This document shows, piece by piece, positions 11,494 through 21,843 of a stretch of 64,000 bases of DNA. Source of the stretch: Phascolomyces articulosus (Eukaryota; Mucoromycota; Mucoromycetes; Mucorales; Lichtheimiaceae); assembly GCA_025677815.1 (NCBI GenBank), contig JAIXMP010000010.1, forward strand, positions 1-64,000, read 5' to 3'. The notes under the pieces are model-generated. The model saw nothing but the letters and a program-made list of their open reading frames with translations. It was not told the origin of the DNA and searched no databases. Position 1 is the stretch's first letter. The number at the start of each line of letters is the position of its first letter. The translations under genes and the position numbers were made by a program.

Positions 11494-12200
11494 TTAGAGC
11501 TTGGCAGCAGGCTTGATAGACTTGAAGACATTGTCCAACTTCATAGCCAACATAATTTGACCCTTGACCTTGAGTTTACCGCTCATATAAGCCTTTTGAC
11601 CTATATTATATTAAATCACCCATCGTTAATTATTTTGTTACATAAGAATCACACATAGATTGAAACGCGTACACATACACACGCCACTTTATATATACCA
11701 AATGATTTCCTTTTTTGTATTAAAAATGCTTACCATTCAACTTGCCAGTGGCAAGATCCACAAAGTCACCATCCTTCAAGGACAAGATAGCATCAGCCTT
11801 GATGCTGCCCTTACCACGAGTGACCTTACCTTCCTTCTTAGCATCAATGGTGAAGATTTCTTCCTTGCCTTCGGAGTTCTTGATGACGAATTGGAAGACA
11901 CCGTTGACCTATTTTATATTTTATATCAATGGTAAGTCTTCGTTGTAAACACTCTTTAAGCTTTTTTTCCCTCTTATCCTTCTTATTATTACCTGCTTGA
12001 TGAGCTTGGCCTTTTCATCAGCGCTCATGGCATCAAAGATCTTGGCCAATTCTAATCACCAAAAATAGATATATATATATATATGTCATTCATATGTTAG
12101 AAAATGAATAAAAGAAAACAATATCTTGATTCTTTTGGATAGTATACTTACCGGCAATGAGTTCAGAGGAAGCGAAACCAGGAACGACGATATCAGACAT
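11494..12200 (-). CDS. SCP2 sterol-binding domain protein (non-specific lipid transfer)
   Basis: Four exons, 12200-12152, 12051-11993, 11908-11734 and 11600-11494, encode 129 residues consisting of one SCP2 domain. Recognisable segments are MSADEKAKLIKQVNGVFQF, IFTIDAKKEGKVTRGKGS, ADAILSLKDGDFVDLATGK and the C-terminal KVKGQIMLAMKLDNVFKS. The family binds sterols, fatty acids and acyl-CoAs in a hydrophobic tunnel and is often peroxisomal. The C-terminus here, KPAAKL, resembles a type-1 peroxisomal targeting signal (variant of SKL, AKL), which supports peroxisomal location. The gene has three small introns in a very short coding region, each with canonical borders. Domain assignment is firm; exact ligand is unknown. 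Confidence 0.93.
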
Positions 12201-12818
12201 GTTGAATAAGTTTTTTTTGTTGATGGATAAGAAAGGATGTAATGTAAAGTAAGAAAAAGAAGAAAAGAATTTTGGAGTATCAAGATTGACTCTTAAATAG
12301 GTTTTTGTATTTTCACGTGGTGAAATGCATTATTTCTAATCACATGTAAACACTGAATAGCTTTATTCATACCGATTTGGTGATGTTGTGAAAAACCAAA
12401 AAGTTTCCCATAGCCCTTAATTTTTATCCTCGCTCACCCACATAAAATTGATACAAGTTAATAAATGATAATGGTATTGCATGACGCAGTTACCCCACAC
12501 TTGAACTTTTTTCATGGAAAAAAAATGACAAAAGCATATAATTCTTGTTTTTGTAAATTATGAAAAAAACACACAACAAATCCTATTCTTTATTTATTTT
12601 ATTTTATATATGGTTTGTCCTTTCCTTTTCTCTCTTTTTATAATATGGAAATAGAATATGATAATTATAAATGACAAAAAAAAATATATAGTACAACAAA
12701 AAATACACAATCCACGTCTAACTAAAGACAGAAGGATAGACAGACAGAGAAAGAAAGAAAGAGAGAAAGGGATATATATAGGCCAAAATACAATAATAAT
12801 AACAATAAAAACCTATTA
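12201..12818. other. Intergenic interval
   Basis: Upstream region of the SCP2 gene and downstream region of the MET2 gene. AT-rich with a CTTTCTTT/GAAAGAAA-type purine tract near 12745-12775. A CACGTG E-box-like hexamer is present in TTTTCACGTGGTG (about 12314-12319). No gene seen. Confidence 0.6.
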
Positions 12819-14346
12819 TTACCATTGAGTAATATCTTCTGCTTCACCGAACAAACTTGCCTTGGTTGCTTTTAAAATTTCTTGTCTTTCAGCTTCTTCT
12901 TCACTGACCATTCTTGTACCATAAATTTCAGGAGCCACCCGTTGAATAAACGCCAAAAGATGACGGTTAATTTGATCAAATTCAAGCAAGAACCCATCAT
13001 GACCGTCTGGGGACTGAATAACTACCATTTCCGCATTCGGTATCGTCTCGGCAAGTTCATATTGTTCCGAGATGGTGAATAAACCGTCAGATTCAATACC
13101 GATGACGAGTGCAGGTTGCTGGATACTTTGTAAAACTTGCTCATAATCACCACGATCACGCGACACATCGTGCGAGTCCATCTTTCTGGTCAAAGCAATA
13201 TAACAATTGGCATCAAAACGGCCAATAAATTTATCTCCTTGATATCGCAAGTACGATTGCGCTGAAAATACACGAGCAGTGGGCATAGGGGGGTCATTGA
13301 TGGTGGTGTGTTGTGCTCTATCAGCATTACTATCCACAGAGGAACGAGGGGAACCAGATCCGGCATTCTTGTGCCCATCATTGTGGATAAACAAATTAGC
13401 CTCGCGTGGCGAATTGGGGCGTTTAGGAGGGGCAATACGTGTGGTATCGGCTGCTTTACGCCCAAATCGAGATTCAAATGAATTTCTTGATCTATAAGTA
13501 AGTAAAGCTGACATGCGTGCAGCAGATAATCCCACATTAGGAGGCTTATCATCGGTATAATAACCATCCGCTATAAAGAGATATATATTTATTTGTTGTT
13601 AGTTGTCAGTTGTTCTTTTTCTTCTCCCCTTTTCATATCTTACCATAACTTGGATCACTATAAATGGATTGGCGTTGGGCTTCACCCCAGCTGATACCCC
13701 AAGCAGAATGCCTTCCAGAAGTAGCAATGGGTACAATGGTTTTTACGTAATCCTTGCCCATAAAAGCCCATTCTAACACTTGCATACCACCCATCGATCC
13801 TCCCACACAAATAGCCACTTGTTTTACACCAAGTTCGTCTAATACAAGTCGGTGTAATTGAACATCGTCACGTACACTGACAAGTGGGAATTCAGGTCCA
13901 TAACGTTCACCTGAATCCAAGTTGACGGTTAATGGAGAGGCAGATCCATAAGGTGATCCAAGAACATTGCAACAAACAATAAAGAATTTGGTCGGATCAA
14001 ATGCGAGTCGTGGTCCAATTAATGCACCCCACCTTTTTTTTAATAGATTAGCAACGAAACTTTTATCTTTTTGCTCATTCCATAAAAAGAAGATAAATAG
14101 AACGTACCAGTCTTCTACGTCGGTACTACCTGTCAAAGCGTGACAAATAATCATGACGTTATCCCCTCGATCGTTTAATTTACCAAATGATTTCCATGCT
14201 ACTGGGACATTAGTTAATTGGACACCCGATTCTAAGGTAAATTCAGGAATAATGGTAATGTTTTGTTCGGGGATAAGGTTGACAAGCTTATTTTGTTGAA
14301 GTTGTGGAGGAAGTCCTTCTGCTGTTGCATATGTTTTATATTTCAT
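12819..14346 (-). CDS. MET2: Homoserine O-acetyltransferase
   Basis: Exons 14346-14108, 14032-13644 and 13570-12819 encode 459 residues. The enzyme transfers acetyl from acetyl-CoA to L-homoserine, the first committed step toward homocysteine and methionine in fungi. It is an alpha/beta-hydrolase fold protein. The joined DVEDW-WGALIGP segment matches the family and fixes intron 1. The nucleophile elbow is GGSMGGMQVLEW (Ser near 159). The probable acid is in IGIESDGLF (Asp near 367) and the His in PDGHDGFLLEF (near 400). An insertion of low-complexity, Ser/Pro/Asn-rich residues (about 245-300) in the lid region is usual for fungal members. An in-frame ATG 36 bp further upstream (14382) would add twelve mostly hydrophobic residues. 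The gene is head to head with the phosphoglycerate dehydrogenase gene. Confidence 0.95.
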
Positions 14347-15245
14347 GATAAAAAAGAAAGAAAGAAGGAGGTGGTCTAACAAAAACTTCTTTTAATATAA
14401 AAAAATGAAATCAAGGAGACGAAAGATTGAAATCGAACGATTCGAAGCTAATCAATCGTGAACAAGCAAACAAGTGTATAGGATGGCAAGAAAGAAGAAA
14501 AAAGAAATAATATATGCAGATAAAATGGTAATATTAAAAAAGCAACAAGAATTATAGATGAAACTTGACTAATGATCTCCGCAGGTTGCTGCCTTGGATT
14601 TTCGTTGGTTCTTTCTTTTTGAGGGGATTACTTACTGGGCAAGAGTAACGCGAAAGAAATAATAAAGGTGTGAAAAGTAATGCAAAAAAGAAGTTATCTT
14701 ATTATCGCTATGATAATGAGATTTTGATTCATTGTTTTATATATAAAAAGTTGAAAAACGTGAGAAGGCGTCATTTCATCTACCAATGAGACAATATTTT
14801 TCATCCTTATTATAACCTTATTATACAAACTGTAGTTATCAGGGTGTGGCGCGTGATACAAAAATATTTTTGGTTGCTATTCGGCTGGGAGGAGATAGCC
14901 TATGCACCAAAAAGTTTTTTATCGATCAAATAGAAAAAAGAGACCAGGCGGAGAATTTTAAGATCCATTGGATGATTCATTGATTATTACTCTTCAATGC
15001 GTCAGGGTCGTGACGGTTTTATAAAGAAAAAAAGAAGATTAGATTGTCAGATTATAAATAAGAGTTGTGTGTCGGTTAATCAAAATCAAATCTCTATTTG
15101 GCAAAGAGAGATTGTGCAGAAAGAAAAAAAAAGAGATAAAACCCATCCAAACAACATATAAAACTCAACCTGCTTCCTCTTTTGTCAACTCCTTCCTTCT
15201 TCTTTTTCCCTTTATACTTCTTCTATTACAAACCATCCTTATACA
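14347..15245. promoter_or_regulatory. Shared divergent promoter region (MET2 / SER3)
   Basis: The 899 bp between the start codons of the homoserine acetyltransferase gene (-) and the phosphoglycerate dehydrogenase gene (+) holds no other gene. It has poly-A/T and purine tracts typical of fungal bidirectional promoters. I found TGACTAA (about 14567) but no perfect palindromic TGA(C/G)TCA Gcn4-type site. A single region serving both genes is inference from layout. Confidence 0.5.
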
Positions 15246-16838
15246 ATGGCAAACGATACCTCGGTGCTTCCTCCCCCTACTATCAATGGTACTGAACGTA
15301 CACGTCGTACTTCATTCAGAGATGCTAAACCTAAAGTATTACGTCCCTTTGACACCGCTGAAGTCAAAATTCTTCTATTGGAAAATGTGAATGAAACTGC
15401 GGTGAAGGCTTTCCAAAAGCAGGGTTATCAGGTAAATAATTATTATATATAAGGAAATATATTATAAAAAAAGATAATAGTTCGCTTATAAATATATATT
15501 GATTGTCTTTTGTATGTATGTTGGCTTGTGTTTAGGTGGAAACTTATAGCAAGGCTTTGGTGGGTGATGAGCTTATTCAAAAGATTCGTGATGTTCATGT
15601 CATTGGCATTCGTTCCAAGACCAAACTTACCAAGGAAGTATTGAATGAAGCTCATAACTTGTTGGCTATAGGTTGTTTCTGTATTGGTACCAATCAAGTT
15701 GACTTGCAAACAGCTGCAAAGAAGGGTGTAAGTATAGAAAAGTTTAATTTTTTTATACAGGATACATTGCATATTGGTTTTTTACAGTACTCCATTACAT
15801 AACACCCCTGGAAATACGAATGCAATAATGAGGTGATAAATGGAAAAAGGGAAACTCATTCATAAATAATAATAATAATAGATTGCTGTATTCAACTCGC
15901 CTTTCAGTAACTCTCGTTCTGTCGCCGAATTAGTTATCGGTGAAATCATCACATTGGCACGTCAATTGGGTGACCGCAACATGGAAATGCATCAAGGTGT
16001 ATGGAACAAGGTATCCAAGAACTGTTATGAAATCCGTGGCAAGGTATTAGGTATTGTTGGTTATGGTCATATTGGTGCTCAATTGTCCGTCTTGGCCGAA
16101 TCCATGGGTATGACTGTCTATTTCTATGATGTATTGCAAATCATGCCTCTTGGTACTGCTAAACAAGTCGACACATTGGAAAAGTTACTTTCTATTTCTG
16201 ATTTCGTGTCGTTACACGTACCCGAATTGGAGGAAACAAAGAATTTGATTGGCGAGCGGGAGATCATGGGTTATATGAAGAAGGGTTCTTACTTGTTGAA
16301 TAATGCGCGCGGTACTGTCATCCATATTCCTTCCTTGGCCAAGGCTTTACAATCCGGTCATTTGGCTGGTGCTGCTGTGGATGTCTACCCCAAGGAACCT
16401 GCTGCCAATGGTCCTCATTTCACTGATTACCCGGAATTATTGAAATGTCCCAATTTGATTATGACCCCTCATATTGGTGGTTCTACTGAAGAAGCCCAAC
16501 GTATGATTGGTATCGAAGTTTCCTCCGCTTTGATTCGATTCATCAATGAAGGTGGTTCCATTGGTGCTGTTAATTTCCCTGAAATTGATTTGCGTGCTAT
16601 TAGTGAAGGTGAAAATACTGTTCGTGTTCTCTATATCCATCAAAATATTCCTGGTGTATTGAGAGAAATCAACGAAATCTTTGGTAACCATAACGTCGAA
16701 AAGCAATACTCTGATTCCAAGGGCGATGTTGCTTATGTCATGGCTGATATTGCTGATGTCAATCAAGAAAATCTCGAAAAATTATATCACGCCATTACTT
16801 CGACACGTGCCAATATTAAAACTCGTATGCTTTATTAA
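15246..16838 (+). CDS. SER3: D-3-phosphoglycerate dehydrogenase
   Basis: Exons 15246-15431, 15536-15727 and 15882-16838 encode 444 residues. The enzyme oxidises 3-phosphoglycerate to 3-phosphohydroxypyruvate with NAD, opening serine synthesis. The sequence has a short N-terminal extension, the substrate domain (KILLLENVNETAV, then HVIGIRSKTKLT), an NAD-binding Rossmann motif GIVGYGHIGAQLSVL (about residues 183-197), the catalytic Arg in NNARGTVI (about 266), Glu in VDVYPKEP, and His in MTPHIGGST (about 323). A C-terminal ACT-like domain (VRVLYIHQNIPGVLREI) suggests feedback control by serine. Length and domain order match the Ser3/Ser33 class. It is divergently arranged with MET2. Confidence 0.96.
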
Positions 16839-17383
16839 ATAACACTTGTTTTTTATATACTGTCCTGCAAACAAAATAATTCCCTTCTACCTTCACACAT
16901 TCTCTCTTCCCCTCATCTGATTTAAATATATACTCACGCGCAACATATATACGTCTATTGTATTCAACATTTACACCCCCAAAAACGAGCATTTTCAAAT
17001 AGTTATATAGCATTTTTCATATCTTAATTTTTTCCCCGTTTCTTTTCTTCCAAAGCCCAAAAATTAGTTATATATTCTTCTCATCCTTATTATTATTTTT
17101 TTTTTCTATAAATCTTTCTTCAACACGAAAAAAAGTATTTTTTAATGTGCGCGTTTTTGTTTTTTTTTTTTAAAAAAGGAAAGAAAACAAAATTATAAAA
17201 TTATTTACAAAGATGCATTAAAATGGAGGGGTTGTGTGCTTCTTGAAAGTTATGTGAATGTGAGTGTATATACTTGTGAATATGAGTGAAAGTGTATGTA
17301 TGTGTTGTTGGAATACGTATAAAAAAAGGGGAAAAAACAATAATAAAAAGCAAACTTTTTTCTTCTATATACTAAAACATAAA
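16839..17383. other. 3' intergenic interval between convergent genes
   Basis: Separates the ends of the phosphoglycerate dehydrogenase gene (+) and the RRM-PUF gene (-). T-rich on the plus strand with several poly-T runs. No gene seen. Confidence 0.6.
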
Positions 17384-20300
17384 TCACTTTTCTTGTGTTG
17401 GATTCTGTTCATCTTGTTGTTCTTGTTCAGATACTTGTTGTTCTCCCTTTGTCTGGTCTTCCGATGGTAATTCTTGTTCAATATCATTTGATAGTTCTTC
17501 TTGTGCTTCTTCTAATGATGACTCCAGGTCATTTTTTGGCTGTTGTTCTTGTTGTTTTAACAAAGTCTTGAGCAAACTATCAAATTGAGCAAGATCCACG
17601 GTATTGACTTTGGGTGGTTGTTCTTGTTGTTGTAATGTCGTGGCAGCTGTCATGGCAGCAGCATACATATTGGCCATCATAGCAACGGTTTGCGGGTTTT
17701 GCATCCAACCATCATTGATGCCATTCAAGCTATTTTGGGTGTTGACAACCTGATCCAAGTCCATGGTGGCTGCTGGGGAGGATGTAGTTGTGTCTGTGGC
17801 ATTGCCATTGCTACTACTGGTCGTACTGGTACCAACACAAGCCTCTATTTCATCCAGCTGTTCAAACAATTTCTTGTATCCTTGTACATGTTGCACCTTC
17901 AAACGGCCTGTCAATGCCTCCTTGACTTGTTGGGCATATTGATCTCGTTTCTCCAACTCTTCAATACCCAAAATCTTCTGGACGAGTGTAACGCCATGGA
18001 CTTGATCTTTCAAGATGTCATCCAACACATTGGGATCGTTAAAAATGGCCTTTAGCAATAAATGACGTGCATCCATTTCTTGTTGTTGATGAATGATTTT
18101 CAAAACAATCATGGATCCTAATTTGTGTGTACACAGTTTTCCAAGATAAGGAAGCAATCGTGGACAAAGGACGCGGAATCGACCCTCCAATTCCGTACTG
18201 TTATCAAGATACCAAATCAATAACAAGGTGCCATTGGTATTGGTAGTCAACAAGACGGCATTCTGAACAATACTTGCGGCCACATGAATTTGTTGGTCTT
18301 TGGTCACCGCCGGGTTTTCCAAAATGGCACGTACAGCACGTGCACCAAATCGTCCTTGACCAATCTCCCAGCATTTTTCGACAATGGCATCGAAAATGAA
18401 CCGATCTTGATCAGCTCCCATTGTGAGACAACATTGAACCACATAGTTACCAAATTGGTCCAAGAGTAATAAAGGAACATAGGAAGCAAGGTTTTCACGG
18501 ATCAATTGGATTTGTAAAGGTGTGATGGCATGATCAATGATTTTTTGCGCTGCCCAAGTGCCATTCTTGTGTACCCCAATCGATGCCAGATAAGGGGCAA
18601 TACATTCGAGTAAAGTTTGTTTTGTTTGGTCACTACAGTTCTCGAATATTCTTTGAACCACAGTGTTGCCAATATAATCTATATTTAAAAAAGTAAAGTT
18701 AGCGCCAAGCCATAAAGAGTTAATCATTCAATTTTTTAATATACAATCTTTGCATCCTTAGAAACAAAAATAAATATTTACCACTACAGAGTTCAACAAT
18801 TTCATCTTTGCATTCTTCTGCAAAAGCTTCTGCTTCTTCTAATGTAATAGGGCCAGCATCAAGACGTTTCCGTATTTCACGTAAACGCAAAGGATCTAAT
18901 TTACGTTCAGAACCAGGCATTTCGGGAACGCTAGGAATCACTGAACTATAACCTGAAGGGGCTTGATCACGTTGTACATCTTCAGGTGTTTCACAACCCA
19001 ATTGCTTCATGATAAATCGACGTTCAGCAATAATCGCTGAATGTAAATCAGGTTGTTGCTGTTGCTGTTGTTGACTATCACCCGATGCATTCATAATCAT
19101 ACGTGTCATCATCATAGCAGTTGCCCATTGAGTTGCTTGATATGTTTCCGGTGTCAATGGTTGATTATTATTGTTTTGCAGTGATTGTTGAAATTGTTGC
19201 TGGTGATACTGTTGAGCCTGCTGCTGCTGCTGCTGCTGTGATGGTTGCTGTTGTTGGTGATGTATGGATGATGTGGATGACGCCAATACGCCACCCATGT
19301 CATCCAATTCTTCATTGGCGGAAGGTACCTTGGCGAAACCAATACGTACCATTCCAGTACCAGGGCCCAAAATTTCATTATTTTGTAAGGCTTTACGAGC
19401 ACGTACAGCATCTTCTTGATGTTCAAAATTGACAAATCCACAGTTTTTGTGTGACAAGACACGAACAGAGTCAATAGGACCAAAAGGTTGAAAGATAGTG
19501 CGGAGAATAGCCGGGTTCATATTTGCCGGGATATTACCAACCCCTAAAGTAACAACATTAGTAGTAAGAGAAAAAAACAGCACAATGGAGAGGGGGGGAG
19601 GAGTGTTATTATTCTTATTATTTGATATTCTTAAAATCGAATGGTACGATTATTCTCACACACAAATATTGAAAAAAAGGAGAATTACTTACATAATGCA
19701 CGTGTGGGACCTTGGGCATTAGGACCTGCTTCATTTGTTAATGCCATAGCAATATTCACATCTGCTTTGCCATAACCTACACGAATAGGTGTACCAGCCA
19801 ACATGCTACCTAGACGTCCTTCTAAATCATTCTTGGCATCAATAGCAGATTCCACTTCAGCAAAATTGACAAATGCACATTCTTTATCGGATAGAATACG
19901 TGCACTTTCCACATGGCCATAATCGGAAAAGAATTTCACAAGATCTGGCACACTGACAGAGGGATTGATATTACCAAGCCAAAGTGCTCTAGAGGGTATT
20001 TGAGCTGGTGCAGATGGAGGGGATCCATCCAAATTTTGTGTAGTTGATGAAGTGGCTGATTCCATTAAATTCGTAGTACCTGTCATCCGCGAATAGAAAT
20101 CCTACCAATATAAACGTATAAGTCATCATTGTTATTATGTATAGTACGTAAAACTTTCTCTTTCTACTTTTGAATATGGAAGAATAATTTACGTTGGCTG
20201 CTGCCATTTCTGGCAGTTCTCCAAGCTGACTCTGAGAAGTAATCCTACTAAAGCCCCGATGATGATGGAATAGTACGTCGTTATTCAAATCTACTAAGTT

Positions 20301-21228
20301 TCCACTACTACGAGAACTTCGTAATGTTCGATGATCGCCTGCCAATCCCGATGGTACAATTGAAGATGATGTTGGAAGCATCATGCCAGATTGTTGTTGT
20401 GATGGTGGATTAAACAGAGAGGGAGCACCTGTAGAAAACATATGACCATAGGGACTAGCCCCAAGAAGTGTTGAAGATGATGATGGCGGTTGCTCAATTC
20501 CTCCACCATCCGCCATTCCCAAACTAATAGCACGCGGACGTTGCATAACACTTGTGCGAGTTTGTGGTGAAAAGGGTGTAAAAGGTGCTAATCCTCCTAA
20601 TCTGTTCATTTGATGCTGCTGTTGCTGAGGGAGTGCAGCAGCAGCCACTGTATAGGCACGATTACGTTGTTTAATCTCTTCCTGTTGTTGTTGCTCTGTA
20701 TGAGAAGGCTGAGGGGTATTTTCATCATCAAGACCTAACGAAGCAAGTGTACTGGCTACTGTACTACTTGCACTATCATCTGTGGGTGAAGTATCATAAC
20801 CAAACATGGTTGTGACGGATCCCGAACGATTCCGCGTCGATTCTGTATTCGAGGTGGTAGCTGTGGTTGGCATGGTCAAGTTTGGGTACGCGTATGGAAA
20901 TGAAGGTGTTGGCATTGTGTCAGCTCGAGCTCGACGAAGTGGTTGTTGATCAATGGAGCCAGGTAAATTTTCAAGTGTCTCGTTGGTCGTCCTAAATAAA
21001 TGAGGTTTTTTTTCCATTGAAATATTTAATAAACAGAAAAAGTAATAATAAAAAAAATGTTACCGACTCAACCCGAAAAAAAACAATTATTATTATTAGT
21101 TTTTTTTAACAAATTTACCGAACTATTAATGGAGGCGATCGAGAAGAAACTGTGTGCCCTGGTGGGTGACCCTGTGGCGGGTGCTTACGGGTATGGGTAT
21201 TAGAGTCGTTGGATACCCAAAAATCCAT
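17384..21228 (-). CDS. RRM-PUF RNA-binding protein (Jsn1/Puf1-Puf2-like)
   Basis: Exons 21228-21119, 20991-20193, 20101-19693, 19543-18782 and 18678-17384 encode 1124 residues. An N-terminal low-complexity region is rich in Ser, Pro and Gln. Two RRMs follow: the first around residues 340-415 (RALWLGNINPSVSVPDLV ... CAFVNF), the second around 438-510 (ALWVGNIPANMNP ... KNCGFVNFEH). A polyQ/His linker comes next. The C-terminal third is a Pumilio repeat array (YIGNTVVQRIFENCS, NGTWAAQKIIDHAI, FGNYVVQCCLTMG, RFGARAVRAILENP). This order is that of yeast Jsn1 (Puf1), which binds 3' UTRs of membrane-protein and mitochondrial mRNAs. The first exon was chosen because its end phase (CG + G) joins the GGACGACC exon exactly. 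An in-frame ATG further upstream (21342) is possible. The C-terminus is Gln/Glu-rich. Confidence 0.93.
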
Positions 21229-21464
21229 TACGCACTTGAGAAAAAAAGAAAGAAAACGACACTTTTTTTTCGCTTTTCCAATGCAAGCAAAGTGTGCTTC
21301 GTGACCGCGTAGGTAGCTGGAAAGAAAAACTTCTTTTGCCAATGCGTTTTATCCAATGACCAATGGGGGAATTTTCAGGCCTACAAAACATGTCTGGAGT
21401 TAAAAAAAATTCTCATGCTTGTAAACGTTGTAGCAAATGTCAATTTTATTACTTAGGTTGTTTA

Positions 21465-21492
21465 TGAGTGCCTCACGTGCATGAGGCACTCA
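21465..21492. repeat. Perfect 11-bp inverted repeat around a CACGTG-containing centre
   Basis: TGAGTGCCTCA and TGAGGCACTCA are exact reverse complements separated by CGTGCA. The left arm plus loop creates an E-box (CACGTG). It lies about 240 bp upstream of the RRM-PUF start codon. It could be a regulator binding site or a cruciform/transposon end. Confidence 0.8.
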
Positions 21493-21614
21493 CACTGGCA
21501 CGACGCGACTAAAGATAAACAGATAAATATCAGTTGTGTTAAATGGTAAAAGATACTACCTATTCCTACTTTTTATTCAGTTCAAAATGAGAAAAATAAA
21601 ACTTACTATACAAG

Positions 21615-21690
21615 ATGGCGGCCAAACGCCAGCAACGCATCCCGCCGAAGCGGGCATGGTCTATTTAGGGCTAAGCCCATGTACGCTTCC
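21615..21690. other. GC-rich island with three consecutive hairpins
   Basis: In otherwise AT-rich DNA, three small hairpins follow one another: GGCG-GCCAAA-CGCC (21617-21630), CCCGC-CGAA-GCGGG (21641-21654), and GGGC-TAA-GCCC (21668-21678). CATGG (21655-21659) can also pair with CCATG (21677-21681). This could be a structured RNA, a GC cluster of organellar origin, or a promoter element. It also begins AAGATGGCGGCC. No family was recognised. Confidence 0.5.
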
Positions 21691-21818
21691 TTTGCCGTAA
21701 TATATTTTTTTCTTATTAGTAAAATATAACTTTATTCACTTCACAACCGTTATAATATATCACTTACATTTGTAATATTTTCATAACTTACCAAAGCAGA
21801 GCTATTGGGAGGGCCAAA

Positions 21819-21843
21819 GAAGAAGAAGAAGAAGAAGAAGAAA
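21819..21843. repeat. (GAA)n microsatellite
   Basis: About eight AAG/GAA units in the gene desert, purine-only on the plus strand. Confidence 0.85.

Noticed and set aside
13279..13497. Plus-strand open frame inside the MET2 gene
   Set aside because: Antisense shadow of exon 3 of the homoserine acetyltransferase.
14540..14800. Gcn4/CpcA-type site in the MET2-SER3 interval
   Set aside because: Only half-site-like TGACTAA and TGATTCA words were found; no perfect TGA(C/G)TCA.
21615..21667. Small ORF MAAKRQQRIPPKRAWSI in the GC-rich island
   Set aside because: 17 codons, no splice donor in phase and no relation to the neighbouring gene; the hairpin structure is the better signal.
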